Source: Hellea sp039977295
GTDB taxonomy: Bacteria > Pseudomonadota > Alphaproteobacteria > Caulobacterales > Maricaulaceae
Direction: 5' to 3'
NCBI GenBank assembly: GCA_039977295.1
Contig: JBDWDN010000007.1
Location: 62,001-126,000 of the forward strand
Length of the DNA: 64,000 nucleotides
The number at the start of each line of letters is the position of its first letter. The first letter of the stretch is position 1. The translations under genes and the position numbers were made by a program. The notes under the pieces are model-generated. The model did not search any database, had not been told where the DNA came from, and worked only from the letters and a program-made list of their open reading frames with translations. This document shows, piece after piece, positions 1 through 9,173 of this stretch.

Positions 1-52
1 CCTCGCGCAAATGACTAAGAAAACCAATAATAAGAATCAAAACGGCTGAGCT

Positions 53-1825
53 ATGCAAGATCAAGGTAACGACCAAAAGAATTTCCTCCTCGCCATGGTG
101 CTCTCAGGCGCCGTGTTGCTGGGCTACTGGTTCTTCTTCGGTAAGCCATTAGCGGAAAAAGCGCAGGCAGACGCGCTCATTGAGAAAGCGCGAGCAGAAG
201 AGCTCGTAGCGAACCCTCCTACGCCTATCAAGCCTCGTGATGTTGTCATCGCGGAAGCGAGAGACGACGGCCAACTGATCGAAATCGATACGGCGTCTCT
301 CAAAGGCACATTTAATACGACAGGCACGCGCTTTGATAACCTAGAGCTCAAAAATTACGATAAAACGTTAGACCCAAGCGACGGCAAAGTTATTTTGCTG
401 ACCCCTGAGGGCGCAGATAATGCCGCCTATCTTACAGATAATTGGGTTGGTCTGAATGAAGATAAAAACCTTGGCTTCAATACGGCATGGTCAGTTGTTT
501 CTGGAACGACCCTAACAGAAACCTCGCCAATCGTCATGCAAAGTGAAGTGAACGGTATAATCGTCGAACGTACAGTCAGCGTAGATGAACGTTACCTCAT
601 TACCCTGACCGACAAACTCACAAATACCTCAAGCAGCGAACGCAGCGTCATTCGCAAAGGTGTCTCGCGTCAACATCAACTCCCAGATGATCTGACAAAT
701 TTCTTCGTTATTCAAGAAGGCCCGATTTCTGTTGTCGATAATAAATACCACGAATGGAAATATAAAAAACTTCGTAAAAAAGAATCATGGTCTGAAACGG
801 GCGCTGGCGGCTGGGTTGGATTAACCGATAAATATTGGCTGTCTGCCGCAATTGCGCCTCAAGGCCAAAATATTACGGCCTCTTATAATTATCCCAATAT
901 CGACACCAAGAATGTTTATGAAACCAGCTACGCGCTCTCCCCGCTAACCTTAACGCCAGGTGTTACTGTCGAATCTGTTGGACATCTATATGTCGGCGCG
1001 AAGGATTGGACCATATTGACGGCCTATGAAGAAGAGATTGGGATCACCCAAATGACCAATGCTATTGGTTGGGGGAAAATGAAAATTCTTGTCAAACCCA
1101 TCAATTGGTCTCTCTCAAAGCTAGGTAAAACCCTCGGCAATTACGGCGTGGGAATTTTAGTTTTAACCTTCCTCATCAAACTATTTATGTTCCCGCTTTT
1201 CAACAAGCAGTATCAAAGCCAAGCTATGATGAAAAAGGTGCAGCCCAAGGTCAAAAAACTGCAAACGCTTTATAAAGACGACCGCATGACCATGCAAAAA
1301 GAAATGATGGCGCTCTATAAGAAGGAAGGCGTCAATCCAGCCGCAGGTTGCCTCCCAGTCATCCCGACAATCTTTGTATTCTTCTCGCTCTATAAAGCGG
1401 TGTTTATCAATATTGACTTGCGCCATGAGCCCTTCATTGGCTGGATCCGTGACCTTTCCGCTAAAGATCCACTCTCTATCTTAAACGGCTTTGGCCTTTT
1501 GCCTTGGGACGCCGTGCCTGGCCCTATTCCAGCCCTGCTCGCCATTGGGCCGCTCGCCATCATGTATGGTATTTCCATGAGCTTGATGTATACATTGACG
1601 CCGCCCGCTGGCGATCCAATGCAAGCTAAGATCTTCAAATTTATGCCGTGGATATTTATGTTTATCCTCTCGCCATTTGCGGCGGGTCTGCTGCTTTACT
1701 GGGTCTGGAACAATATCCTTTCCTTTGGTCAGCAATATTACATCACGCGCAAATTTAAGGTCGATACACCGATTGATGCGTTCTTCCGCAAGATTACAGG
1801 CAAGGAAGAGCCTGCTAAAGAGTAG
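53..1825 (+). CDS. yidC: Membrane protein insertase YidC
   Basis: The product inserts and folds inner-membrane proteins, alone or with SecYEG. It has 590 residues, usual for the Gram-negative type. There is an N-terminal transmembrane anchor at about residues 8-28, a large periplasmic beta-domain at about 60-345, and a C-terminal 60KD_IMP insertase core at about 365-575 with several membrane helices. The core ends in a short basic tail rather than a long one. At the position of the E. coli groove arginine the local sequence is LIKLFMFPL, so a lysine appears to take that role. The gene is 8 bp upstream of engB, the usual alphaproteobacterial order. ATG at 53 is the first start that includes the N-terminal anchor. 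Confidence 0.97.
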   Translation: MQDQGNDQKNFLLAMVLSGAVLLGYWFFFGKPLAEKAQADALIEKARAEELVANPPTPIKPRDVVIAEARDDGQLIEIDTASLKGTFNTTGTRFDNLELKNYDKTLDPSDGKVILLTPEGADNAAYLTDNWVGLNEDKNLGFNTAWSVVSGTTLTETSPIVMQSEVNGIIVERTVSVDERYLITLTDKLTNTSSSERSVIRKGVSRQHQLPDDLTNFFVIQEGPISVVDNKYHEWKYKKLRKKESWSETGAGGWVGLTDKYWLSAAIAPQGQNITASYNYPNIDTKNVYETSYALSPLTLTPGVTVESVGHLYVGAKDWTILTAYEEEIGITQMTNAIGWGKMKILVKPINWSLSKLGKTLGNYGVGILVLTFLIKLFMFPLFNKQYQSQAMMKKVQPKVKKLQTLYKDDRMTMQKEMMALYKKEGVNPAAGCLPVIPTIFVFFSLYKAVFINIDLRHEPFIGWIRDLSAKDPLSILNGFGLLPWDAVPGPIPALLAIGPLAIMYGISMSLMYTLTPPAGDPMQAKIFKFMPWIFMFILSPFAAGLLLYWVWNNILSFGQQYYITRKFKVDTPIDAFFRKITGKEEPAKE

Positions 1826-1833
1826 GCTCTGCC

Positions 1834-2499
1834 ATGGCACAAGATATACCCTCAGAAGACGCGGCATCAGGACTGACGAAACGCGAACTCGAAGCCGGGC
1901 GTCTGCTCTTTGCCCGTGACGTCACCTTTATGCTCAGCGCGGTTAGTCTTGATACGCTGCCCCCTGCCCGCCTGCCTGAAATTTGTTTCGCAGGACGCTC
2001 CAATGTTGGCAAGTCGAGCCTGATAAACGCTCTGACCAACCGCAAGGGCCTGGCGCGCGCGTCCAACACGCCCGGCCGCACAAGAGAGCTTAACTATTTT
2101 AACGTCGATGAGCGCCTCTTTATTGTCGACCTGCCAGGCTATGGTTATGCCAAAGCTTCAAAGACAGACATTGCACGCTGGACCAAATTAACCCGGGCTT
2201 TCCTTTTTGGCCGGGCGTCGTTGCGCCGCGTATTCCTCCTCATCGATAGCCGCCACGGCATGAAAGAGACTGACTTAGAATTGATGGGCATGCTGGATGA
2301 AACCGCCGTAACTTACCAAATTGTCCTGACAAAGATCGATAAGCTGAAAAAGGGTGAGCTTGGAAAGGTTTTGGCTAAAACTCAAAAAGCAATTGCCAAG
2401 CGCCCTGCCGCCTTCCCTAATATCATTTGCAGCTCATCGGAGAAAAAAAACGGGCTTGATGAGCTTCGCGCGGAAATCGTCAGTCTCGCGCTTTCGTAA
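1834..2499 (+). CDS. engB: Ribosome biogenesis GTP-binding protein EngB/YsxC
   Basis: This is a TrmE-Era-EngA-EngB class GTPase of 221 residues, associated in this family with large ribosomal subunit assembly. All GTPase motifs are visible: G1 P-loop GRSNVGKSSL at about residues 51-60, the switch/G3 motif DLPGYGYAKAS at about 98-108 and G4 TKID at about 168-171. The N-terminal extension of about 25 residues before the G domain is common in alphaproteobacteria. It begins 8 bp after yidC and is probably co-transcribed with it; argB follows after a 129-bp gap. Confidence 0.96.
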   Translation: MAQDIPSEDAASGLTKRELEAGRLLFARDVTFMLSAVSLDTLPPARLPEICFAGRSNVGKSSLINALTNRKGLARASNTPGRTRELNYFNVDERLFIVDLPGYGYAKASKTDIARWTKLTRAFLFGRASLRRVFLLIDSRHGMKETDLELMGMLDETAVTYQIVLTKIDKLKKGELGKVLAKTQKAIAKRPAAFPNIICSSSEKKNGLDELRAEIVSLALS

Positions 2500-2628
2500 A
2501 TCTGCGGACCTGTAAATCTCCCCCATAAATCTATTGACCCCTAGATACGCTAAAATGACTGTGAAAATTTAACTTATCTTTGGCAGATTTGCTCTTATAA
2601 CAGGCATAACTTAAACCTTGGAACAGAC

Positions 2629-3492
2629 ATGCTAAAACGGCGTAAAAATGAAACGGGCTGGGCAAGCGCGCAAACGCTTTCTGAGGCTTTGCCCTTTATC
2701 CAGCGTTATTCGGGTCAAACTATCGTCATTAAATTTGGCGGTCACGCCATGGGTGACCCTGAGCTGACGAAAAAATTTGCCCGCGATGTCGTCTTGCTAA
2801 AACAATTTGGAATACGGCCCGTGATTGTCCATGGCGGCGGCCCGCAAATCGGCTCGATGCTACAAAAACTCAATATTAAGTCTGAATTTGTTGATGGGCT
2901 CCGCGTCTCTGATATCGAAACTGTCGGCGTTGCCGAAATGGTCCTCTCAGGCGCAATTAACAAATCCATTGTCCAGGCCATTAATGAAGCTGGCGGACGC
3001 GCTGTGGGCCTATCAGGCCGCGACGCTAACCTCATCACCGCCAAAGCCAAAGACGCTAAGCTTGGTTTTACAGGCATTCCTGTTGCAACGGACACATCCG
3101 TCTTGGACGCGCTGGCCGCGGCTGACCCGGGCTTTATTCCTGTTGTTTCGCCCATTAGCGGCGGCGAAAATGGGGCGTCCTATAATGTCAATGCTGACAC
3201 TGCTGCAGGCACGCTAGCGGGCGCGCTGAAAGCGTCTCGGCTCATGCTCCTGACAGATATCGAAGGCGTTATGGATAAAGAAAAAAATCTGCTGACAAAT
3301 TTATCGGCGGATGATGCCCGCGCGCTTATCGCTGACGGTACCGCTTTGGGCGGCATGATACCGAAACTCACCACGGCGATTGAAGCGGTTGATGCCGGCG
3401 TTAATGCGGTTGTCATATTAGACGGCCGCCGCGCCCATGGACTGTTAGTCGAGCTTTTCACCGATCAAGGCGCAGGAACGCTAATCAGATGA
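2629..3492 (+). CDS. argB: Acetylglutamate kinase
   Basis: The enzyme phosphorylates N-acetyl-L-glutamate with ATP in the second step of arginine synthesis. Its 287 residues match the family length. The amino-acid kinase fold is recognised by the KFGGHAM phosphate loop near residue 36 and VHGGGPQI near 67, followed by the substrate region SGRDANL and an ATP-binding region with LLTDIEGVMD. The N-terminal extension of about 20 residues and the C-terminal helix resemble the arginine-sensitive hexameric type, which suggests feedback inhibition by arginine (inference). Its stop overlaps the start of the DUF1036 gene by 4 bp (ATGA). Confidence 0.96.
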   Translation: MLKRRKNETGWASAQTLSEALPFIQRYSGQTIVIKFGGHAMGDPELTKKFARDVVLLKQFGIRPVIVHGGGPQIGSMLQKLNIKSEFVDGLRVSDIETVGVAEMVLSGAINKSIVQAINEAGGRAVGLSGRDANLITAKAKDAKLGFTGIPVATDTSVLDALAAADPGFIPVVSPISGGENGASYNVNADTAAGTLAGALKASRLMLLTDIEGVMDKEKNLLTNLSADDARALIADGTALGGMIPKLTTAIEAVDAGVNAVVILDGRRAHGLLVELFTDQGAGTLIR

Positions 3493-4574
3493 GAGCAGCC
3501 CTGCTAAGCACAGCCTTATTGATTTTACCCATGGGAATTCCTCTTACTATTCCTATGAGCGCAGCCGCGCAGCAAACAGAGCTGCGCAGTACACCGGCCG
3601 TGCCAAGCGCCCCATGGGAAATCTGCAATGAGACCAGCTATATAATGCGCCTCGCGACGGCTTATATTCGCGACGGCAAGATTAGCCCTAAAGGGTGGGA
3701 TAAAGCCCGCCCCGGCGAATGCGTGACGCAAATGGTACCTGTAAGCTCTCCGCGTTATATTTTCGCCGAAAGCGACCCTGTCCATCAAGGCGGTATTAGA
3801 GAATGGGCCGGCAAAGTGCCGCTTTGTGTTTCGACCAAAGACTTTATGGCCGACGCGACGAAAAGCTGCCAACTTCAAAATCTCGAAACCCGTAATTACC
3901 TCGCTGTTGACCCCGCAGACCCGCGCACAACATTCATAGAACCCGATAATTTTGGCAAGAACGCGATAACGGCAGGCTTGCAGCGCTTGCTTAAAGATAG
4001 CGGCTATAAAATCACGCGCGTCGACGGCCTTCCCGGACGGCGCACAACAAGAACGATTTCAACCTTTAAAAAAGATAAAAAGCTCGACAAAGCTGTTATG
4101 GGTAATGAGCTGATTGACGCCTTGACCGAGGCGGCGGCGGCCAAACAAAAAGAAGTTGGCCTGGAAGTCTGCAATAAAAGCTCTGGCACAATTTGGACAG
4201 CCGTCGCAACACGTGATGATGGCGATTGGAAATCCCGCGGATGGTGGACCGTTGAAGAAGGCGCTTGCCTGCGGATGCTCACAAAAACTTTGCAAGGCAC
4301 AGACGCCCATTTCTATGCCCTCGCAGAAAACGTCATAGACGGCGAAAACGGGCGGGAAACAGGGCCAGATAAACGCCTGCGCTCAGTTGCGACGACGCCT
4401 GCACAGTTTTGTGTTGCCGAAGCTAAGTTCTCTGCATTAGGGCGTGAATATTGCGCGGAAGCAGGATATGCCGTTGCTAATTTCAGGCCTATTCCGACAG
4501 ATAATGACGGCATTCGCGTCACTTTAACGGATCAAGATTTTGCCGTGCCCAACGCCGTAGGATTACGCCAATAA
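3489..4574 (+). CDS. Exported protein with two DUF1036 domains and a peptidoglycan-binding-like middle
   Basis: A signal peptide (about residues 1-27, ending AAAQQ) is followed by a DUF1036 domain at about 40-125 that starts PWEICNETSY and has paired cysteines. A helical stretch at about 150-225 resembles a PG_binding_1 fold (GLQRLLKDSGYKI...DGLPGRRT). A second DUF1036-like domain lies at about 230-345 and starts LEVCNKSS. The protein is therefore predicted to be periplasmic or surface-exposed. DUF1036 has no established function. The gene overlaps argB by 4 bp and ends 1 bp before the HAD gene, so the three form one operon, although no metabolic link is apparent. Confidence 0.85.
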   Translation: MRAALLSTALLILPMGIPLTIPMSAAAQQTELRSTPAVPSAPWEICNETSYIMRLATAYIRDGKISPKGWDKARPGECVTQMVPVSSPRYIFAESDPVHQGGIREWAGKVPLCVSTKDFMADATKSCQLQNLETRNYLAVDPADPRTTFIEPDNFGKNAITAGLQRLLKDSGYKITRVDGLPGRRTTRTISTFKKDKKLDKAVMGNELIDALTEAAAAKQKEVGLEVCNKSSGTIWTAVATRDDGDWKSRGWWTVEEGACLRMLTKTLQGTDAHFYALAENVIDGENGRETGPDKRLRSVATTPAQFCVAEAKFSALGREYCAEAGYAVANFRPIPTDNDGIRVTLTDQDFAVPNAVGLRQ

Positions 4575-4575
4575 C

Positions 4576-5268
4576 ATGACCAAAAACGCTGACCTGTCCC
4601 ATGTGCAAAATTGGATATTCGATCTCGACAATACGCTTTACCGCGCGGATGCTGAGTTCTTCTCCCAAATTGATAAAAAAATAACGAGCTTCATCAGCCG
4701 TTACCTTGCCCTACAGCCGCATAAGGCTCGCCTCGTGCAAAAGGAATTTCTCGCAGAATATGGAACATCGCTATCTGGCATGATGGCGATACACGGCATG
4801 GATCCGGCTGAATTTCTTGATTATGTTCACGATGTTGATTTGCATATGTTGGATCCCGATCCCAAGCTGCGAGCCTATATCGAGGCGCTACCGGGACGAA
4901 AATTCATCTTTACGAATGGTTCCAAAGGTCATGCAAAAAATGTTGCAAGCCATTTAAACCTCTTTGATTTATTCGATGGAAGTTTCGGGATTGAAGATGT
5001 TGATTACGTTCCTAAACCCAAACGCAGCCCCTATATTAAATTTTGTGATGTCTTCGACATTGACCCCGACACCGCCATTTTCTTTGAAGATAGTGTGCGC
5101 AATCTTGAAGTCCCCAAACATATGGGTATGGCGACAGTCCTAGTAACGTCTGATGAGGATTGGGGCCATGAACCCGAAATCACCCGCCCGGCCGGCAGCA
5201 CAACGAAAGCCGATTGGGTCGATTATATCACCAATGACCTAACAGCCTGGCTTGGTAATAATAGCTAA
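4576..5268 (+). CDS. HAD-family pyrimidine 5'-nucleotidase
   Basis: This is a haloacid-dehalogenase hydrolase of the SDT1/pyrimidine 5'-nucleotidase subgroup, 230 residues long. Motif I is FDLDNTLYRADAEFF (about 15-29) with both catalytic aspartates. A helical cap follows at about 30-95, then motif II FTNGS (about 112-116), the motif III lysine within YVPKPKRS, and motif IV FFEDSVRNL. Family members dephosphorylate UMP/CMP-type nucleotides or related small phosphates; the exact substrate cannot be read from the sequence. It lies 1 bp after the DUF1036 gene in the argB operon. Confidence 0.9.
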   Translation: MTKNADLSHVQNWIFDLDNTLYRADAEFFSQIDKKITSFISRYLALQPHKARLVQKEFLAEYGTSLSGMMAIHGMDPAEFLDYVHDVDLHMLDPDPKLRAYIEALPGRKFIFTNGSKGHAKNVASHLNLFDLFDGSFGIEDVDYVPKPKRSPYIKFCDVFDIDPDTAIFFEDSVRNLEVPKHMGMATVLVTSDEDWGHEPEITRPAGSTTKADWVDYITNDLTAWLGNNS

Positions 5269-5327
5269 CAATCCGGCCTAAAACTTATGGCCTTGACCTT
5301 AGCCGCGTCCCACCTGAAACTAGAGCT

Positions 5328-6494
5328 ATGAAAAAGCTCCTTAAACTTAGTCTCGGCCTCATATTTTTACTCACCGCAGGCGCGGCGGTTTACGTTTTTG
5401 GTATTGTCGTGCCGCAAACCGACGCCAAAATGAACCCCGTTATTCCGCATGCGCCCTATCCCGTCTCGGACGCGGCTAAGGCGCTCCACGCAGATCTTCT
5501 TATCGCGGATCTTCACACGGATAGCCTGCTCTGGCGGCGCAACCCTGAGAAGCGGTGGGATAGAGGACATGTTGACTTACCGAGACTACGTGAGGGCGGT
5601 GTTGATATCCAGATTTTTAGCGCAGTCACAAAATCCCCGAGAGGCCTTAATTTTGACGGAAATGATGCGGACGCTCCAGATGACATCACCATGCTGGCCC
5701 AAGTCCAGCTTTGGCCTATACGCACATGGGGCTCAATCTATGAACGCGCTGCGTTCCAAGCGCAGCGCCTACAAAAGATTGAGAGACGCTCAAAAAATAA
5801 ACTGGTTATTGCCCGTACAAAATCTGATCTTGAGCAACCGCCAGACACGTTAGTCACTCTTCTTTTAATCGAGGGCTCTCATCCGCTAGAAGGAAAGCTT
5901 GAAAATATTGGCCGCCTCTATGATGAAGGATACCGGGCTATGGGCCTTCAGCATTTCTTTGACAATGAACTGGGCGGGTCAAAACATGGCCGTTCGCAAG
6001 CGGGGCTAACAGAGTTTGGGCGCAAAGCCGTATTGGAGATGGAGCGCCGCAGCATCATGATTGATGTCGCTCATAGCTCCAACCAAACCGTTAGAGATGT
6101 TTTAAATACCGTAGAGGCGCCGCTCTTTATTTCTCATGGCGGCACAATAAGCGGCTGCCCCAAGACAGCAAATCGTAACCTGCCTGACGATATCTTAAAA
6201 CAAATCGCCGCGCGCGGTGGTATTTTGGGCATAGGCTATTTCAGCGGCGCAATTTGCGACGTATCGCCGAAAGGCATCGCTAAAGAAATCATTCATGCGG
6301 TGGGTCTTTTAGGCGAAAATGCTGTCGCGCTCGGCTCTGATTATGACGGCACAGTGACAACCTCTTTGGACACGTCTGAATTGGCGGCTATTACGCATGA
6401 GTTGTTACGCCAAGGCATGACCGAGGCCCGCATTCGCAAAGTCATGGGCGAAAATGCAAAACGGTACTTTGCTGAAAACCTGCCTAGCGATTGA
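5328..6494 (+). CDS. Membrane-anchored dipeptidase (peptidase M19)
   Basis: The 388-residue product is a renal-dipeptidase-family zinc hydrolase. An N-terminal hydrophobic segment (about 6-28) should hold it in the inner membrane or act as an uncleaved signal. The metal ligands are visible: the HxD pair in ADLHTDS (about 60-66), a glutamate in IEGSHPLEG, histidines in DVAHSS and ISHGG, and an aspartate in LGSDYDG. M19 enzymes cleave dipeptides, some preferring L-D or beta-lactam-like bonds. It is preceded by a 59-bp gap after the HAD gene and may have its own promoter. Confidence 0.92.
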   Translation: MKKLLKLSLGLIFLLTAGAAVYVFGIVVPQTDAKMNPVIPHAPYPVSDAAKALHADLLIADLHTDSLLWRRNPEKRWDRGHVDLPRLREGGVDIQIFSAVTKSPRGLNFDGNDADAPDDITMLAQVQLWPIRTWGSIYERAAFQAQRLQKIERRSKNKLVIARTKSDLEQPPDTLVTLLLIEGSHPLEGKLENIGRLYDEGYRAMGLQHFFDNELGGSKHGRSQAGLTEFGRKAVLEMERRSIMIDVAHSSNQTVRDVLNTVEAPLFISHGGTISGCPKTANRNLPDDILKQIAARGGILGIGYFSGAICDVSPKGIAKEIIHAVGLLGENAVALGSDYDGTVTTSLDTSELAAITHELLRQGMTEARIRKVMGENAKRYFAENLPSD

Positions 6495-6607
6495 GTGCCG
6501 CTTTCTCGCTAAACCGCTTGTCACGTCTAGGGTTGCTTTACTGAATGTGTCTTGAAATAAGCTTAAGCTACTGATGCCCAAAACTCTCCGATAGGCACCC
6601 TAAGACT

Positions 6608-6970
6608 ATGACGATTTATGTTGATAGCGCGCGGCACCCGTTCAAGGGCCATATTATGTGCCATATGACAGCGGATTCGCTTTATGAGTTGCATGATATG
6701 GCAGATCGTCTGGCGATGAAGCGAATTTGGTTTCAAGCCCCGCCTAAAGCCAGCTTCCCTCACTATGATATTCCATTACCCCAACGCAGAATTGCGCTCA
6801 AATATGGGGCTATTGAAGTTAACGACCGCACAGGCCTTTATTTCGCGGCGCGGTTAGGCTTAGAATGGGCGCGAGCGGAAGGCGATGAATTGCGCTTTCG
6901 CCGTTATAGTCGAACGTTAGATAGGGCGGCCATTTATGTGCCATCTTCCTTGCTCAAAATTGATGGGTAA
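6608..6970 (+). CDS. DUF4031 domain protein
   Basis: This is a 120-residue soluble protein matching the DUF4031 family along its whole length. The signs are the N-terminal TIYVDSARHPFKG, the CHMTAD segment, the ELHDMADRL helix, the PHYDIP motif and the following alanine/arginine helix (about 60-72). The family is small, widespread and of unknown function. It often shows conserved histidines and aspartates that suggest metal or nucleotide contact (inference). It stands alone between the dipeptidase and a convergent dioxygenase gene. Confidence 0.85.
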   Translation: MTIYVDSARHPFKGHIMCHMTADSLYELHDMADRLAMKRIWFQAPPKASFPHYDIPLPQRRIALKYGAIEVNDRTGLYFAARLGLEWARAEGDELRFRRYSRTLDRAAIYVPSSLLKIDG

Positions 6971-7033
6971 CGTTGGCAGACTTTAAAGCACAGCTCCATC
7001 GATACCGCTTTGAAGACCCGCTTCGACCATTTT

Positions 7034-8206
7034 TTAAATGCTTAAATCCATAAGGTTATAGTCTTTTAGTGAGGCCAAACTCGTTGCTGTCCATTTAAAC
7101 TCATCTTGCCGATTTGCAAAAGGTGCATAGTGATATTGGGTTTCCTCTGGATAACGCTGACGCCTCGCATCTATTGCAATACCAATGAGGCGGGAGCGCT
7201 TATCAATAAATGCATCATCCATAATAGCCGCCTCAGCATGCATGCCAGCCCCGCGAATGTTTAAAATTGACGATCGCTTATGGAAGCCAAAGTTTATCGA
7301 TAGGCGCGGCTCAAACCCTGTATTGGCAAATGAGCCATGAATGATCTGCCGGCTATTGATAACCACATCGCCAGGGTTACATATAATTGGAACAGCGTCG
7401 GGCAGCCGCTCACTCCCCGCCTCCTCTACCCTTTGCGCGATATTGGCGCGGCCTATTTTATGGCTGCCGGGTATGACCCAAACGCCATTTACTGCCGTGC
7501 TGCCATAAACCTGCCCCATGAAGTTAAACCCATGAATATCTTGATCAAAGTCTGGATGTTCCCAATGAGTATCACCATCTTGATGCCAAGACACAGCCGC
7601 CCCAACCCCAGGATCTTTAATAAATAGCCCTTCGGTGAAAGGTACAAAGTCCGGGCCATTTATAGCGTCGGTGAGTTTTAACAAATCCGGATGGCCATAA
7701 ACGCGAAGACAAGCATTAGAATACTGTAAGGAGCCACTCAGATATAGAGGAACGGCTGGTGGGGCATCATCTGCCGCTTTGGGTTCGAATAATTTGACTT
7801 GGTGGCGGCCATTGAACATGTCACTGCCGCCTAATGGATCAGAAAGAGGCCGAGCCCATTGAAGGCTTGGAGCTTCGTGCCCTACGCCAAGGGCTGGACG
7901 CCCATGTTTATCAACTGTTGCTCCCATGTGAGTGGGAAAGTTATCCCGCATCTGTGCAATGTCTGCTTCAATGTCATTTAATTCGTCAGATGAGAGAACG
8001 CCTTCCAAAATATAAAAACCATATCTGGAATAGGCGTTTAAAATATCCGCATGGATATTTCCGTCTTCATCAAATCTAATGGGGCCGCGATTAGGCAAGG
8101 CTAGAGCTTTGGATTGTCCTTCTTCCAAATATGATTTCATCGCGCTCGCCTCATCACCGTAATGGGACGCGCAGGCTTCTATTGATTTGCTAATATCTTG
8201 AACCAT
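7034..8206 (-). CDS. Phytanoyl-CoA dioxygenase family (2-oxoglutarate/Fe(II)) protein
   Basis: The 390-residue product has a double-stranded beta-helix oxygenase fold. The iron triad is visible as SWHQDGDTHW (His208, Asp210) and the distal His290 in IIHGSF; Arg301 in EPRLSINF fits the 2-oxoglutarate carboxylate contact. The family hydroxylates unactivated carbons; the substrate here is unknown. I place the start at ATG 8206 because GAGG lies 6 nt upstream, whereas the GTG at 8221 precedes that ribosome site. It is transcribed divergently from a TetR regulator across about 85 bp, which suggests that the regulator controls it in response to a small molecule. Confidence 0.88.
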   Translation of the reverse strand: MVQDISKSIEACASHYGDEASAMKSYLEEGQSKALALPNRGPIRFDEDGNIHADILNAYSRYGFYILEGVLSSDELNDIEADIAQMRDNFPTHMGATVDKHGRPALGVGHEAPSLQWARPLSDPLGGSDMFNGRHQVKLFEPKAADDAPPAVPLYLSGSLQYSNACLRVYGHPDLLKLTDAINGPDFVPFTEGLFIKDPGVGAAVSWHQDGDTHWEHPDFDQDIHGFNFMGQVYGSTAVNGVWVIPGSHKIGRANIAQRVEEAGSERLPDAVPIICNPGDVVINSRQIIHGSFANTGFEPRLSINFGFHKRSSILNIRGAGMHAEAAIMDDAFIDKRSRLIGIAIDARRQRYPEETQYHYAPFANRQDEFKWTATSLASLKDYNLMDLSI

Positions 8207-8246
8207 TTTGACCTCTTTCACAGTTTTTAATCTTGTTTAAATTTAA

Positions 8247-8256
8247 TGCATATGCA
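8247..8256. promoter_or_regulatory. Palindrome in the dioxygenase/TetR divergent promoter region
   Basis: TGCATATGCA is a perfect 10-bp palindrome within an AT-rich stretch (about 8235-8262) between the divergent dioxygenase and TetR genes. Its place fits an operator for the TetR protein acting on both promoters. The assignment is inference from position and symmetry only. Confidence 0.35.
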
Positions 8257-8290
8257 AATCTGTGAGTCAAGATAAATTGGAGTGGCTTTC

Positions 8291-8959
8291 ATGCCGGCAA
8301 AAACACTCGCAAGAGGAAGCGTTACGCGCACGGCGAATAAAATTCGGCGCAAAGACCGTATATTATCCTGCGCTCGGCATATCATCGCCACCCAGGGCTA
8401 TGATGCCCTGACGCTGTCTCAGCTAGCGTCAGATGCAGAGGTCACAATCCCCACACTTCACAATCTCCTTGGCAAGAAATCTCAGATTATTGAGCATCTC
8501 GTGGGTGACGTTGTTTTGCGCATTGATGACGTCTTATCGCGCCAAGAAGAAGACGATCCTATCGCCGCTATACATCTTTTTACAGACGCGCTTATCACGC
8601 TCTACGCCCAAGATGAGGTATTCTATAAAGCGGCCTTTATCGCGGGAGAGCGCTTAAAATTATTTGAGCACAGAACACCGGGCGGCATATTTATGCGCTC
8701 CATGCGCTTGGCCGTGCAGCTCTGCAAAGACGCCAAAGACAAGGGTTTTTTGCGCGGAGAGATTAATACAGATTGCCTCGCAGAGCATCTATTTGGGTGT
8801 CAGAGATTAGCGCGCCACGACTGGATGAATAACTACATAGATCTAAGCAGCTATAAATCGCGCATAGTTTCGGGCATGTTCACCGTCCTAGCGGCGGATG
8901 CCGAAGCGGGCTTTAAAGAGAGACTGATCGCGGAGATCAATGCATTGAACCCACACTAA
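8291..8959 (+). CDS. TetR/AcrR family transcriptional regulator
   Basis: This is a 222-residue one-component regulator. The N-terminal helix-turn-helix lies at about residues 12-62 (RRKDRILSCARHII, then ALTLSQLASDAEVTIPTLHN). The remaining helical domain is the ligand-binding and dimer region, with no recognised ligand class. ATG at 8291 is preferred over the in-frame GTG at 8282 because GGAG at 8279-8282 gives 8-nt spacing to the ATG and overlaps the GTG. Divergent arrangement with the phytanoyl-CoA-dioxygenase-like gene suggests local control of that gene and of itself. Confidence 0.9.
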   Translation: MPAKTLARGSVTRTANKIRRKDRILSCARHIIATQGYDALTLSQLASDAEVTIPTLHNLLGKKSQIIEHLVGDVVLRIDDVLSRQEEDDPIAAIHLFTDALITLYAQDEVFYKAAFIAGERLKLFEHRTPGGIFMRSMRLAVQLCKDAKDKGFLRGEINTDCLAEHLFGCQRLARHDWMNNYIDLSSYKSRIVSGMFTVLAADAEAGFKERLIAEINALNPH

Positions 8960-9092
8960 ATTGAAACCAAATCGATTGAAAAACCCCACACCTCATGTTG
9001 GAAAGAGAGTTTCAAAGAAAATCGCTAAATTTTATTTTCCTTGCATTAGCGACACGCGCTCTATATGCGGCGCGGCTCAATGAGGTAAAGTC

Positions 9093-9173
9093 ATGACAAT
9101 AATGTCGAAAAATAAATCTATGCAGAATCATATCCCAGCAGGGATATATGAATCCTGCATGTTTATATTTTAA
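9093..9173 (+). CDS. Possible 26-codon leader peptide
   Basis: ATG at 9093 with GAGG about 8 nt upstream opens a 26-codon frame (MTIMSKNKSM... ending CMFIF) that closes at TAA 9171-9173. The stop sits directly against the first arm of the alternative hairpins at 9174-9202. The peptide has four methionines but no run of one amino acid. A long imperfect hairpin (9121-9159) lies inside it. This is a candidate only: it could be a translated leader for the attenuator-like structure or chance. Confidence 0.3.
   Translation: MTIMSKNKSMQNHIPAGIYESCMFIF

Noticed and set aside
1..49. Possible end of an upstream gene (frame with ...TKKTNNKNQNG-stop)
   Set aside because: Only 15 codons are inside the window and another frame also stops nearby; rnpA or another gene is expected here but cannot be shown.
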